64,000 nucleotides of DNA from Verrucomicrobiales bacterium (GTDB lineage: Bacteria > Verrucomicrobiota > Verrucomicrobiia > Verrucomicrobiales > DEV007), in NCBI GenBank assembly GCA_021648365.1, contig JAKISY010000009.1, positions 10,206 through 74,205 of the forward strand, given 5' to 3'. The notes beneath the pieces are model-generated. The model saw only the letters and a program-made list of their open reading frames with translations, was not told the origin of the DNA and did no database searches. Shown one piece after another: positions 18,511-27,752 of this stretch. The position numbers were made by a program, and so were the translations under genes. Positions within the stretch are counted from its first letter, which is position 1; the number at the start of each line of letters is the position of its first letter.

Positions 18511-19881
18511 TCACAAAGCCTTTTCAAAAATATCTTTTTTATTTCCCTGCAGGATATTTCTCTCCCCTTCGGAGCGCCCAATAATAACGGCACCGCAAGA
18601 ATCGCTGAAAATGTTCACCACCGTGCGCGACATATCGAGCAGGCGATCCACCGCCAACAAAACCGCCATCGCCGCCGCTGGGTTCAACCCGGGGATGTTG
18701 GCGCTTTTGAAAATAATCAAAATCGCCACCAAACTCGCCGACGGCACCCCCGCCACCCCGATACTGGTGATCAGCGCCATGAAAACAATCGCAAACTGCT
18801 CAGGCATCGTCAGCGGATATCCCAAGACCTGCGTGGTGAAGATCACCGCCACGCACTCATACAGCGCCGTGCCGTCCATATTCACCGTCGCCCCCAGCGG
18901 CAGCACAAAACTGGTCGTGCGCCGTGATACCCCAGAGTTATCGATCACACAACGCATCGTCACTGGCAACGTCGCCGAAGACGAAGATGTCGAAAAGGCC
19001 GTCAGCATCGCCTCCTTCATCGCCTTAAAATGACGCCAAGGACTGACTCGTCCCAGCGTTTTGAGCAAAATCGGCAAGACCACAAACATGTGAATACCCA
19101 GAGCCAACAGCACCACCAGAAAATACTTCAGCAAGGTGCCAAACAAAGTCGATAAACCCGTCTCAGCCATCACCGGCACGATCAAAGCAAACACCCCAAT
19201 CGGCGCAAAGATCATTACCCCGCGAGTGATCGTGATCATCAAATCATTCAAAGCGACAAAAAAGTGCTGCATCACCTCCGCACTCTCCCCCTTCATGTGC
19301 GTCATCGCCGCCCCAAAGACAATACTAAAAAAAATCAAACCCAGCATTTGCCCCTCCGCCGCAGCTTTAACGATATTGGTAGGCACCATGCTCTTGAACA
19401 CATCGAGGATCGTCTTCGTTCCGTTACTCGCCCTCTCACTAGCAGCCTCCACCTTGGCGTTGGGGTTTTCGCTCAGCTTCTGCGCTTCATTATCGAACAT
19501 CTTACGGATCACCGGATTGGGCTCGCCTCCCTTAAAACCGGGTTTCATCACATTGACCACCGCCAAACCGATGAGAATCGCCAACAAACTGGTCAGCGCA
19601 TAATACATCAACGTCTTCAAACCCATGCGCCCAAAGCCCTCCATTTTGCCGAGTCCCGCGATCCCCGTCACAATCGATGAAACGATCAAAGGTACAATCA
19701 CCATCTTCAGCGCACTCATGAAGATCGTGCCAAAAAAGCGGCAACTCTCGATCACAAAGTGACCAAAACCACTTTGCCCGTTGGCATCGTGACTGTCATG
19801 ACCTAATGCCGCCCCAGCGATCGCAGCCAGTGCCAAGGCAATCAAAATTTGCCAGTGAGGTTTGAGCTTGAGTAAAAACAT
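18511..19881 (-). CDS. dicarboxylate/amino acid:cation symporter (DAACS family)
   Basis: A 456-residue membrane transporter of the GltP/GltT/DctA family that imports glutamate, aspartate or C4-dicarboxylates together with Na+ or H+. The serine-rich re-entrant loop (AFSTSSSSATLPVT), the unwound NMDGT motif (LGATVNMDGTALYE) and the second re-entrant loop (GVAGVPSASLVA) are present. About eight transmembrane segments follow the family pattern. The start was moved 19 codons inside the open frame, to MFLLKLKPHWQILIALAL, so that the first transmembrane helix follows directly. A roughly 60-residue loop with lysines after the second segment (NPVIRKMFDNEAQKLSEN) is longer than in E. coli GltP. Ligand specificity is not decided. 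Confidence 0.93.
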   Translation of the reverse strand: MFLLKLKPHWQILIALALAAIAGAALGHDSHDANGQSGFGHFVIESCRFFGTIFMSALKMVIVPLIVSSIVTGIAGLGKMEGFGRMGLKTLMYYALTSLLAILIGLAVVNVMKPGFKGGEPNPVIRKMFDNEAQKLSENPNAKVEAASERASNGTKTILDVFKSMVPTNIVKAAAEGQMLGLIFFSIVFGAAMTHMKGESAEVMQHFFVALNDLMITITRGVMIFAPIGVFALIVPVMAETGLSTLFGTLLKYFLVVLLALGIHMFVVLPILLKTLGRVSPWRHFKAMKEAMLTAFSTSSSSATLPVTMRCVIDNSGVSRRTTSFVLPLGATVNMDGTALYECVAVIFTTQVLGYPLTMPEQFAIVFMALITSIGVAGVPSASLVAILIIFKSANIPGLNPAAAMAVLLAVDRLLDMSRTVVNIFSDSCGAVIIGRSEGERNILQGNKKDIFEKAL

Positions 19882-20054
19882 TGGCAGAGAATCGGAAGAG
19901 AATAAAAAAGCGCGGCAATCGCCAGCTCTTAGAACCATGGAGACGATCCCTCAATTGTCTAATGCTTAATTTCTATTTATAAATCTCACTTGCAAGACAG
20001 CGAAACCACGTCTTTTGTAGCCACTCCAACCCATAGTTAAAACAACCTATTCAC

Positions 20055-21233
20055 ATGAAAGTATTTTCAAAAACACTTCTTACCTTTGCCGTGGCAGTCA
20101 CCTCCACCTCGATGCTACAAGCCGAGCCCACCGAAGCCACTGACCTTTTCACCCAAGGCGATTCCGATCGTCCGCTCTACCGCTACCCTGGTCTAGTCAA
20201 AAGCAAAGCAGGCACTTTGATCGCTGTAGCAGAAGGACGCAAAAATAAAGCATCAGGATGGGACACCGTCGATATCTTCATGCGCACCTCCAAAGACGCC
20301 GGCAAAACTTGGAGCGATGTCAAACAAATCACCAAAGCACCCGCCGATGCCAAAGACAACCCCGTCTCACTGACGTTGAAAAAGCCCGCGCACGCTGGTG
20401 AAATCGCCACCCACAACCCCACCTTGATCGCCGATCAAAAAAACGGCGGCATTCACATCCTCTACGGTGTTGAATACAACCGCGTTTTCCACATGACCGC
20501 CGATGATAACGGCGAAGGACTCACCGAGCCCGTTGAAATCACCAAAGTTTTCGAAGAATTCAAAAGCGAAGTCGATTGGAAACTGATCGCCGTAGGACCC
20601 GGAACTGGCGCGCAGCTGAAAAGCGGACGCCTCGTGGTACCCGTTTGGCTGTCCCTCGGCAAAGGAGGCATCGGCTTCCAACCAGCCGCCACCGCCACCA
20701 TCTACAGCGATGACAACGGCAAAACCTGGAAACGCGGTGAGATCGTCGCTTTCGACCTCGACATCACCAACGCCAAAACTGGCACTAAAATCGAAAAACC
20801 GCTTGAAGCAGCCGTCGCGCAGACAGCTGACGGCTCCGTGGTTATTAACATCCGCAACAAAGACCTCAAAGGCATGCGCATCCAAGCCACCAGCAAAGAC
20901 GGTGCTACTGGATGGAGCGAAGCAGCAGGCATCAAAGGTCTGCTAGAGCCGATGTGTCAAGGTAGCCTAGTCAATACCAAAGCTGGATTGATTTTTGCCA
21001 ACCCAGCCAACATGATCATGCGTATGAAACTCACCGCCCGTCTCAGCACCGACAACGGCAAAACCTACGCCAGCTCACAAGTGATCGACAGCGGCATCGC
21101 TGGTTACACCTCGCTCGCAGCAGGTGAAGGCGACAGTGTCCACATCCTCTACGAACGCGGAGCGAACATGTCCGAATCCGAACCAGAAGCAATCACCTTC
21201 CGCAGCTTCTCAAGTGCTGATTTCAAAAAATAA
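20055..21233 (+). CDS. secreted sialidase/neuraminidase (GH33-like, BNR repeats)
   Basis: A 392-residue protein with a signal peptide (MKVFSKTLLTFAVAVTSTSMLQA) and a six-bladed sialidase propeller. The Arg-rich entry strand appears as YRYPGLVKSKAGTLIAVAEGR, and Asp-box repeats occur as SKDAGKTWSD, SDDNGKTWKRG and STDNGKTYASS. The C-terminal part (SLAAGEGDSVHILYERG, then a short tail) contains the Tyr/Glu region expected near the active site. It should release terminal sialic acids or related sugars from glycans. A strong hairpin-plus-T-run terminator follows at 21257, so it is probably transcribed alone. Confidence 0.9.
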   Translation: MKVFSKTLLTFAVAVTSTSMLQAEPTEATDLFTQGDSDRPLYRYPGLVKSKAGTLIAVAEGRKNKASGWDTVDIFMRTSKDAGKTWSDVKQITKAPADAKDNPVSLTLKKPAHAGEIATHNPTLIADQKNGGIHILYGVEYNRVFHMTADDNGEGLTEPVEITKVFEEFKSEVDWKLIAVGPGTGAQLKSGRLVVPVWLSLGKGGIGFQPAATATIYSDDNGKTWKRGEIVAFDLDITNAKTGTKIEKPLEAAVAQTADGSVVINIRNKDLKGMRIQATSKDGATGWSEAAGIKGLLEPMCQGSLVNTKAGLIFANPANMIMRMKLTARLSTDNGKTYASSQVIDSGIAGYTSLAAGEGDSVHILYERGANMSESEPEAITFRSFSSADFKK

Positions 21234-21256
21234 GCGTCCAGTGTTTTAAAAAAATC

Positions 21257-21293
21257 GGGTTGGCGTGATGCAAATCACCCGACCCCTTTTTTT
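21257..21293 (+). terminator. Rho-independent terminator after sialidase gene
   Basis: A 12-bp stem (GGGTTGG with a one-base bulge, then GTGAT, pairing with ATCACCCGACCC) closes on a GCAA loop. Seven T residues follow at 21287-21293. A run of A before the stem means it may also work in the opposite direction. Confidence 0.82.
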
Positions 21294-21303
21294 GCCCCCA
21301 TCT

Positions 21304-21352
21304 CAGATTTCAGATTTCAGATTTCAAATCTCAAATCTCAAATCTCAAATTC
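21304..21352. repeat. heptad tandem repeat switching orientation, before the MOSC gene
   Basis: Three copies of CAGATTT (21304-21324) are followed by three of CAAATCT and a degenerate fourth (21325-21352). The second set is close to the reverse complement of the first, so the block can fold on itself. It ends 6 bp before the MOSC ATG and so overlaps the ribosome-binding region. Confidence 0.8.
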
Positions 21353-21358
21353 TTCCTC

Positions 21359-21997
21359 ATGAAACTCCTATCCGTCAATCGCTCCCTACCGCAAAACATC
21401 GAGTGGCAGGGCAAGACCATCGCCACTGGTATCTTTAAGATACCAGTAACTGATGCAGTCATGATCACCGCCGACGGACTCTATGGCGACGACCAAGCAG
21501 ACCTCAGCGTTCATGGAGGCATCGACAAAGCCGTCTATCTGTTCCCCCACGAACACCACGCCTACTTCGCCGACCTGCTCGGGCGGCCAGTCACCGATTT
21601 CAACTACGGTCAATTCGGAGAAAATCTTAGCACCCAAGGACTGCTCGAAAGCGAGACCATGATCGGCGACCGCTTCCGCATCGGCGACACCGCAGAGTTC
21701 GAAGTCTCCCAACCACGAGAACCCTGCTTCAAACTAGGCATCGCCCTGCAAGCCCCGCAAATCCTACGCCCCTTTTTGAAAAGCCTGAAAACAGGCTTCT
21801 ACCTGCGCGTGCTCACCGCCGGAACCATCCAAAGCGGAGATCCCCTCAAGCAGATCCACCACGCAAAAAACTCCCTCAGCGTCGCACAGATCACCCGCCT
21901 GCGATACTTCGACCAAGAGAACCACCACCAACGACAACAAGCAGCCAACTTACCCGCACTCACCCAAAGCTGGCGAGAATCCTTTGGCTCAAACTAA
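21359..21997 (+). CDS. MOSC-domain protein, YiiM-like
   Basis: A 212-residue MOSC-domain protein. Conserved features are VTADGLYGDDQADLSVHGG-type sequence at residues 37-58 (GLYGDDQADLSVHGGIDKAV), YGQFGENLSTQGL and the cysteine in QPREPCFKLG, the residue expected to bind molybdenum cofactor sulfur. A helical extension after residue 150 matches the YiiM branch. YiiM-type proteins reduce N-hydroxylated compounds such as 6-hydroxylaminopurine. The upstream heptad repeats occupy the place of a normal Shine-Dalgarno sequence, so translation start control may be unusual. Confidence 0.87.
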   Translation: MKLLSVNRSLPQNIEWQGKTIATGIFKIPVTDAVMITADGLYGDDQADLSVHGGIDKAVYLFPHEHHAYFADLLGRPVTDFNYGQFGENLSTQGLLESETMIGDRFRIGDTAEFEVSQPREPCFKLGIALQAPQILRPFLKSLKTGFYLRVLTAGTIQSGDPLKQIHHAKNSLSVAQITRLRYFDQENHHQRQQAANLPALTQSWRESFGSN

Positions 21998-22124
21998 CCA
22001 ACATCCCTGCTCCCTCCATTTGTAGCGCAGCCGATCCAGCTGCTTCCTCATCAGTTGCCTGATCAAACAAAGCCGTTTAATCCAACTAGCATTTTCTACT
22101 TGTGCTATCGTGCTACCAGTGAAA

Positions 22125-22367
22125 ATGTCTTTGGTTTTGGATGAAAGTAACTTTCGAGACAAGTTATCAATTTGGACTTATGTATTCCTTGTTGTTGTTA
22201 TTTTTGCCTGTTTTATTTTGGCAAAATGGACTCGAGAAGGTTACTCAAAACTTACCTTTAGGGTAGGGATTTTTGGCTTAGTCAATCTGTTACTCATTTT
22301 AGCTTCGCCTGCGCCGTGCGCTTCTATTTACTGGGTATTTTTACACTGTAATACGCGTTCCTCATAA
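22125..22367 (+). CDS. possible small membrane protein
   Basis: An 80-residue open frame starting MSLVLDESNFRDKLSIWTYV. It contains two hydrophobic stretches that look like transmembrane helices (about residues 17-35 and 48-72), separated by a basic loop. I recognise no family. The base composition is more AT-rich than the neighbours, and the 3' end runs into a repeat-rich spacer, so it may be a remnant or chance frame. No nearby gene indicates a role. Confidence 0.35.
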   Translation: MSLVLDESNFRDKLSIWTYVFLVVVIFACFILAKWTREGYSKLTFRVGIFGLVNLLLILASPAPCASIYWVFLHCNTRSS

Positions 22368-22740
22368 ACTTCGCGTGATTCATAGTTGGTAGGGGATTTT
22401 TCACCATGAAGAAATTGAAGGACGGGAAGGCAGGACGGAATAAGGGTTCTGTATTTTGAGTTTAGTATTCTTCATGAACTTCGTGTGCTTCATGGTGAAT
22501 TGTGTTTCTGAGGATAACTGCGCAAAACGGTACAGAATAACCTCTCTCCATGTCTGGCGTTCTGAACATCGATTCCAGAAACTGCAAAACGAACGCGCCA
22601 GAAAAACCTAGGACCGTTACGCCGCTGCCCCGCGCTTCCGCGAAACAAGATACCTACCGCTAATAGAAACCCATAGCACAGGTTGAACATCTGTTTCACA
22701 GTGTTCCTGTGAAACAGTCTAGGCAGTGAGGAACCTCCCC
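22368..22740. repeat. 373-bp spacer with CTTCATGG-type repeats and a hairpin
   Basis: Three related units are visible: CTCATAAACTTCGCGTG (22362), the inverse TTTTTCACCATGAAG (22398), and TTCATGAACTTCGTGTGCTT (22471). A similar unit lies near 62556. The perfect hairpin CTGTTTCACAG-TGTTC-CTGTGAAACAG spans 22691-22717, just beyond the helicase stop; it lacks a T-run on the helicase strand, so it is a weak terminator candidate. No gene is supported beyond the small frame upstream. Confidence 0.6.
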
Positions 22741-24750
22741 CTAAGATCTTCCACGACCGCCGTCGCGTCCACGACCACCGCCGCCGCCGCGCTCTTTCCA
22801 TCCACCGCTTCGTCCGCCACGATCTTCACGTCCACTGCGTCCGCCTCGATCTTCACGATCGCCCTTCCACTCTCCACCTCGACCACCACTTTCATCTCCA
22901 TCACCCCCACTATTTCCCTCTCCTCGGTCATGACCTAACTTGAATTCCCTACCTCCCAGACGAGATTTGCGGGTCTTCATCAAAAGTTCGTCCACTACAT
23001 CGTGATTCACCTCAATCGTGCTGTGGTCGTCATGGATCTTAATTTTTCCCAAAGTGCCATTGGGAATACCCGCTTCGCAGTAGCACATGCCAGCAATGTC
23101 ACCAGGCTTCATGCCTGCTTTTTTCCCTAAGCTCAAATACAAAACCGCCTTATCTCCAGCCACTTTTGTTTCGCTTCTGTAATTACTAGGTCCTTCCGAG
23201 CGATCTCTAGGTTGGCGATCCTCTCGCTCACCTCGACCACCTCGATCGTCTCTAGAACGCTCACGACCACGGTCATTGCGATCCCCTCTACCGCCATCGC
23301 GACGATCACCACCATCTCGGCGCCCTCTTTCACCACCATCGCGGCGCCCTCTTTCATTACGGCCTCCACGATCACCACGATCACCACGATCACCACGATC
23401 ACGATCCCTTCCCGGACGTTCTGGGCGATCTTCTTCGATGAATTGCCCTTCACGATTACCTTGAGCTTCCTTCAACAAAGTGAACAGCGCTCCTGCTATG
23501 TCCGTCGCCGAATGATCTTGATCAAGCAGGCGTTGCACCAGCTCTTCGTATGCTTTAAAATCGCCACCCTCCAAACGCTCTTTCACTGTGTCAAATAGCA
23601 GATCAGCACGTTTGCCCTCGACCTGTTCTTGAGACGGGATCTTCCTGCGCTCAATTTTTTGACGAATGAAACGCTCAATCGTCTGCAAGCGATAAATCTC
23701 ACGACCAAACACAAAACTGATAGCTCTACCCGAACGCCCAGCGCGACCGGTACGACCAATGCGATGCACATAATCCTCTGGATCGTAAGGAATATCAAAA
23801 TTGAACACAATATCGATGTCATCGACATCCAAACCACGCGCAGCCACATCGGTAGCTACCAAAATCTCCACCTGCCCATCACGGAAACGTTTCAACACTC
23901 GCTCGCGCAGATTCTGACTGATATCACCATGCAGGCGATCAGCAGAGTAACCGCGCCCAATCAACGCCTCGGTGCATTCATCCACCATGCGTTTGGTGCT
24001 GCAAAAAACAATCGCCAAGCGCGGCGGATCCATATCCAGCAAGCGCGACAAAGCCTCCAATTTCGAGCGACGGCGAACTTCGTAATAACACTGGTCAATC
24101 GAATCCACCGTCAGTGCCTTGCGCTCCACCTCGATTGTTTGAGGGTCAGTCGAATAGCGGCGAGTCAATTTCTCCACCTGCGGATTCATCGTCGCCGAGA
24201 AAAACGACGTCTGTCGATCCTTCGGCATATCCTTGAGCAAATCCTCCATGTCATCCTTGAATCCCATGTCGAGCATGCGATCAGCTTCGTCCAAAACGAT
24301 GCACTTGATGTTTTCTGTAGGGAAAGTCCGGCGACGCAAGTGGTCGAGCAAACGACCAGGCGTGCCTACCACAATATGCGTGCCCTGACGCAACGCGCGA
24401 ATTTGACGATCAATCGCAGTCCCGCCATACACTGGCACCGCACGTAATCCTCGCATTTTAGAGCCCAAACGATGCACCTCATCACACACCTGCATACACA
24501 ACTCACGAGTCGGGCAGATGATCAAACACTGCGTTTTGGATAAATTGAGATCTATCTTCTGCAATACAGGCAAAGTGAATGCTGCCGTTTTCCCAGACCC
24601 AGTCTGCGACAAACCAATCAAATCCGTGCCCTCCAAAGCGGGAGGAATTGCCAAGGCCTGAATCGGCGAAGGTTTCTCATACCCTAGCACTTCAATAGCC
24701 GCTAAGATTTCATCCGATAAGCCTAGTTCTTTAAATGACGGTGTTTCCAT
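22741..24750 (-). CDS. DEAD-box RNA helicase (CsdA/DeaD-like) with two RG-rich tracts
   Basis: A 669-residue ATP-dependent RNA helicase expected to remodel structured RNA in ribosome assembly or cold adaptation. The core (1 to about 370) has the Q-motif GYEKPSPIQ, Walker A SQTGSGKT (48-55), [12 protein letters not shown], and [10 protein letters not shown]. Next comes a dimerisation-like helical region, a first tract of RGD, RDGG and RG repeats (about 435-530), a DbpA-type RNA-binding domain ([20 protein letters not shown] onward), and a second RGG-rich tail reaching the stop. The first tract is encoded by short tandem DNA repeats (CACGATCAC units at 23366-23402). RG tracts usually bind RNA and promote condensation; that is inference for this protein. 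Confidence 0.94.
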   Translation of the reverse strand: METPSFKELGLSDEILAAIEVLGYEKPSPIQALAIPPALEGTDLIGLSQTGSGKTAAFTLPVLQKIDLNLSKTQCLIICPTRELCMQVCDEVHRLGSKMRGLRAVPVYGGTAIDRQIRALRQGTHIVVGTPGRLLDHLRRRTFPTENIKCIVLDEADRMLDMGFKDDMEDLLKDMPKDRQTSFFSATMNPQVEKLTRRYSTDPQTIEVERKALTVDSIDQCYYEVRRRSKLEALSRLLDMDPPRLAIVFCSTKRMVDECTEALIGRGYSADRLHGDISQNLRERVLKRFRDGQVEILVATDVAARGLDVDDIDIVFNFDIPYDPEDYVHRIGRTGRAGRSGRAISFVFGREIYRLQTIERFIRQKIERRKIPSQEQVEGKRADLLFDTVKERLEGGDFKAYEELVQRLLDQDHSATDIAGALFTLLKEAQGNREGQFIEEDRPERPGRDRDRGDRGDRGDRGGRNERGRRDGGERGRRDGGDRRDGGRGDRNDRGRERSRDDRGGRGEREDRQPRDRSEGPSNYRSETKVAGDKAVLYLSLGKKAGMKPGDIAGMCYCEAGIPNGTLGKIKIHDDHSTIEVNHDVVDELLMKTRKSRLGGREFKLGHDRGEGNSGGDGDESGGRGGEWKGDREDRGGRSGREDRGGRSGGWKERGGGGGRGRDGGRGRS

Positions 24751-24945
24751 CTGTAGATAATATAAAAAGTTTCAAAACCACGGCACACATCACGATTTCA
24801 TGTTTCAGCACGCCTCCGTAGGAGGAAAGTCTCCAGTTCGAGCAGCACCTATCGCCTCGATTCCCCCTATTTGCAACGCAAATCGAGCAAGCCCCCTCGC
24901 TTTTTAATATCTCCCCATCTTTTTCAAATCATCAAGCCACAAAAA

Positions 24946-24974
24946 ACGCCGTCCCTCGATTAGAAGGACGGCGT
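24946..24974. terminator. bidirectional Rho-independent terminator
   Basis: A perfect 9-bp stem ACGCCGTCC/GGACGGCGT encloses an 11-base loop, with A-runs on the left and T-runs on the right, so it can work on both strands. On the minus strand it ends transcription of the small secreted protein gene at 25016-25324. Confidence 0.85.
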
Positions 24975-25015
24975 GAATTTTTCCCTGCATCAAACAGGGT
25001 AATCCTGTAAAAGAA

Positions 25016-25324
25016 TTATTTAATCTCTGAAACAGTGAATACTTTTTCACCGTCTTTTTCAGACACTTCACCAGTCATTTCGACTTTTTTGGAACCCTTA
25101 CACACATTTTTGTGCCAAGGTTTTCCAGCTTTGCCTGCCAAAAGGTAAGTCACGGTTTTGCCGTCTTCTTTTACCTGAAGCACGTTGGTGCATTTACTAG
25201 CAGTGCCAAGGTCGCATTTTGCGCAAGTAGCAGTTCCTTTGATAGTCGTATCTTTAGCAGATGCGTTGAGAGCAGTGAACGCCAATACGGCGCCAAATAG
25301 AGTAGCTGTGATCAGTTTTTTCAT
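25016..25324 (-). CDS. small secreted cysteine-containing protein (DUF6370-like)
   Basis: A 102-residue protein with a clear signal peptide (MKKLITATLFGAVLAFTALNASA). The mature part is a small beta-rich domain with four cysteines (TCAKCDLG, SKCTNV, HKNVCKGS), reminiscent of DUF6370 proteins and of small OB-like secreted domains. The CxxC pair and a nearby histidine could bind metal, but no function is established. It is monocistronic, with a strong terminator behind it and an inverted repeat 49 bp upstream of the start. Confidence 0.7.
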   Translation of the reverse strand: MKKLITATLFGAVLAFTALNASAKDTTIKGTATCAKCDLGTASKCTNVLQVKEDGKTVTYLLAGKAGKPWHKNVCKGSKKVEMTGEVSEKDGEKVFTVSEIK

Positions 25325-25372
25325 GAGTTTTTTTTAGTTTGAGTTCAGCAGTCAGTCGTTAGACGAACCATT

Positions 25373-25397
25373 CACCTTACAAATTATTCATAAGGTG
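25373..25397. promoter_or_regulatory. inverted repeat upstream of DUF6370-like gene
   Basis: CACCTTA and its exact complement TAAGGTG are separated by 11 AT-rich bases, centred about 60 bp before the start codon. Position and shape suit a repressor site, but no regulator can be named. Confidence 0.35.
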
Positions 25398-25722
25398 ATG
25401 CATTATCTATCACATAACGCGAAATGGGGCAAATGTTACAACCGCTTATTTATAAAAGGTCATGTTGTGTTATTTTCCTCCCCATCAATCATCCCCCTCT
25501 GTTTCCTCCCTTGCCTCCTGTTCAAACTCCCTCATCGAACACCTTCATAAACTCAAGCTGCATAAAACTTTTTGAACAGGAGCTAACAGAGAGCACAGAG
25601 AATATTCTTTTATAGTAAAATAGCTGAAACTTACCACCCTCTACTCACTCTCCTAATCCGCGTCATCCGAGAAATCCGTGGTTAACGCTCTTCATTAGTG
25701 TTGATCAGTGTGAATTCGCGTC
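25398..25722. repeat. spacer with inverted pair of a dispersed repeat
   Basis: CCTCTGTTTCCTCCC...CTCCTGTTCAAA (25495-25526) and TTTTGAACAGGAG...ACAGAGAGCACAGAG (25569-25600) are inverted copies of one unit, and the first matches 9026-9056. Further on, GAAATCCGTGGTTAACGC and GTGTTGATCAGTGTGAATTC (25672-25718) resemble repeat sequences seen between genes in many environmental bacteria. No gene is supported. Confidence 0.6.
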
Positions 25723-26355
25723 TCACTTTCCCTCACCTATCCGCAAACAAATCTGCACCCCCGGCCCGTGCACCCCTTCGATCAGGATCCCCTCAATATC
25801 CGCCGTCTTCGAAGGCCCCGTCACCCAAATCACATTCGAACTACCGCCCAAATTCTCAATCGCTTGAGGAATGTTGGCAAAAACCTTTTTTTGATCCGTC
25901 AACACCGCCACATGCACCCAAGGAGCCAAAGCCGCCAGACGGTCCACCGTATCCTCATCGTTCAAAATCACCGTGCCCGACTCCGCAATCACCCCACTCG
26001 CTTTAGTGATCCCAAAAACATAATCATCCACCCTTTGATGATCAAATTCATAACTCACCTGCAAACCCGCCTCCACCAATACCTCTCCCACCGCCTGCTT
26101 CAACTCAGGATCACAATAGCCCTTCCCAAACCCTCCCTCTTTCAAAAACTCCACCAAGTCCGTCACTTCTTGCATTGGCTTACCACTGACCGCAGAAAAA
26201 TTCTCAGCAAACTCCGTCCATCCGTCCTGCTCACTTCCCTTATGCCTAGCACTCAACAAAAGCGCACTATCATACTCAGGCAAAACCGCCCTCTCACCCA
26301 AGCCCAACAGAGCTTCCTTCACCGCCAACTTCACTGTGTCCTCATCATTCTTCAT
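25723..26355 (-). CDS. lutC: lactate utilisation protein C (LUD domain)
   Basis: A 210-residue LUD-domain protein, third gene of a lutABC operon for oxidation of L-lactate to pyruvate. The domain signature is GITKASGVIAESGTVILNDE and the closing SKTADIEGILIEGVHGPG. The start MKNDEDTVKL lies two bases after the lutB stop; the frame is open 53 codons upstream within lutB, but that stretch is not family-like. The three products are thought to form a cytoplasmic iron-sulfur complex. Confidence 0.92.
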   Translation of the reverse strand: MKNDEDTVKLAVKEALLGLGERAVLPEYDSALLLSARHKGSEQDGWTEFAENFSAVSGKPMQEVTDLVEFLKEGGFGKGYCDPELKQAVGEVLVEAGLQVSYEFDHQRVDDYVFGITKASGVIAESGTVILNDEDTVDRLAALAPWVHVAVLTDQKKVFANIPQAIENLGGSSNVIWVTGPSKTADIEGILIEGVHGPGVQICLRIGEGK

Positions 26356-26357
26356 TC

Positions 26358-27752
26358 CTAATTCCTCCCGCGCTCCTTCATCCAGCGTCGAAACTCCCCA
26401 CCGGACCACTTCGGCAGCGTCCTGATCTTCAACCACGCTTGCAGCGGTTTCACCGGCATCATCGTGATCGGTAAATGATTCATCGCCTTGGACGCCGTCA
26501 TCGCCGTTCGCCAAAGTTTCGGCGACGTCGCCAGCTTAGCAAAGGGCGCCATCGGCGGTGAACCCGCAGATTTAATCCCCTCTTGGTTCGCCCGCGACCG
26601 CAATCTCAATAACAATTCCGGTATCGGAATATTCACCGGGCACACCTCATTGCACGCCCCGCACAAACTCGAAGCCTTGGGCAGATCCGCATACTTAGGA
26701 AAGTCATCACCCGCCAACAAGGGGCTCAACACCGCCCCGACCGGCCCACCATAAACCGCACGATAGCCATGCCCACTGGTCTGACGATAAACCGGGCAGA
26801 CATTCAAACAAGCTCCACAACGAATGCAACGCAGAATATCTCGCTCTTTCGATGCCAAAACTTTGCTACGTCCATTATCGAGAAAAATCACATGCATCTG
26901 CTCCGGTCCCGAGGGCTGCTCTGCACTGCGCGGCCCTTTGATGAATTGCGTATAAACCGTCAACTGCTGCGCCGTCGCTGACCTACCTAGAAGATTAAGA
27001 AATAATCCCAAATCCTTATCCCTCGGCACCACCTTCTCAATCCCCACCAGCGCGATGTGCAAACCATTCGCAGCCATGCCAAAACGCGCATTGCCTTCAT
27101 TGGTCACGACCACCAACCGTCCCGACTCCGCTGAGACAAAATTCGCCCCAGTCATACCCGCATCGCTTTGCAGGTATTTTTCTCGCAGATGTTTGCGTGC
27201 TCGCCGAGTGATCGTCTGCGGATCATCGTTGTACTCCCCCAAACCATGTTCTTCAAAACTCTCCGCCACCTGACGCCGGTTTTTATGAATGATCGGCTGC
27301 ACGATGTGACTCGGAGTATCCTCATCGATCTGGATGATAAACTCCCCCAAATCGGTCTCGACACACTCCACCCCATTCTTTTCCAGATAGTCATTGAGGT
27401 GGATCTCCTCCGTCACCATGCTCTTTGACTTCACCACCCGCTTGGATCCATTCTCATTCAGAATAGCTAACACCTGCTCACGCGCATCTTCCGCAGTAGA
27501 AGCAAAATGCACCTTGGCTCCGTTTTTCAGCAAAGCCGCCTCTGCCTGCTCTAAATACTCGTCCAGATGCTCCAGTGTATGCTGTTTGACCTCTCCTGCC
27601 AAACGCCGCAAAGCATCAGGATCGCCGTAATCTTCTTCCAGCTTCGCCTTGCGGCCAGCTACCCGAGTCATCACACTCGACAACACCGCATCGCGCGTCT
27701 CGCGAGGCAAGTCGCGGGCAAACACATCAATCGGCTGGACAGACTTACTCAT
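26358..27752 (-). CDS. lutB: lactate utilisation iron-sulfur protein B
   Basis: A 464-residue protein with an N-terminal LUD domain and a C-terminal ferredoxin-like region. Two 4Fe-4S motifs are visible: CIRCGACLNVCPVYRQTSGH and CGACNEVCPVNIPIPELL. The LUD part includes KSMVTEEIHLNDYLEKNGVE and GANFVSAESGRLVVVTNEGN. It overlaps lutA by four bases (ATGA) and is followed directly by lutC. LutB is considered the electron-carrying core of the lactate-oxidising complex. Confidence 0.95.
   Translation of the reverse strand: MSKSVQPIDVFARDLPRETRDAVLSSVMTRVAGRKAKLEEDYGDPDALRRLAGEVKQHTLEHLDEYLEQAEAALLKNGAKVHFASTAEDAREQVLAILNENGSKRVVKSKSMVTEEIHLNDYLEKNGVECVETDLGEFIIQIDEDTPSHIVQPIIHKNRRQVAESFEEHGLGEYNDDPQTITRRARKHLREKYLQSDAGMTGANFVSAESGRLVVVTNEGNARFGMAANGLHIALVGIEKVVPRDKDLGLFLNLLGRSATAQQLTVYTQFIKGPRSAEQPSGPEQMHVIFLDNGRSKVLASKERDILRCIRCGACLNVCPVYRQTSGHGYRAVYGGPVGAVLSPLLAGDDFPKYADLPKASSLCGACNEVCPVNIPIPELLLRLRSRANQEGIKSAGSPPMAPFAKLATSPKLWRTAMTASKAMNHLPITMMPVKPLQAWLKIRTLPKWSGGEFRRWMKERGRN

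Noticed and set aside
22691..22717. Hairpin as a strong terminator for the helicase gene
   Set aside because: The stem is perfect but no T-run follows on the helicase strand, so it is kept only as a repeat or weak terminator candidate.
23212..23598. Open frame antisense to the helicase RG tract, rich in Thr, Ile and Ser
   Set aside because: It is the mirror of the GC-rich tandem codons in the helicase; there is no start signal or family similarity.
25424..25615. 63-residue frame in the spacer before lutC
   Set aside because: It covers the inverted dispersed repeats and lacks a family match or ribosome-binding site.
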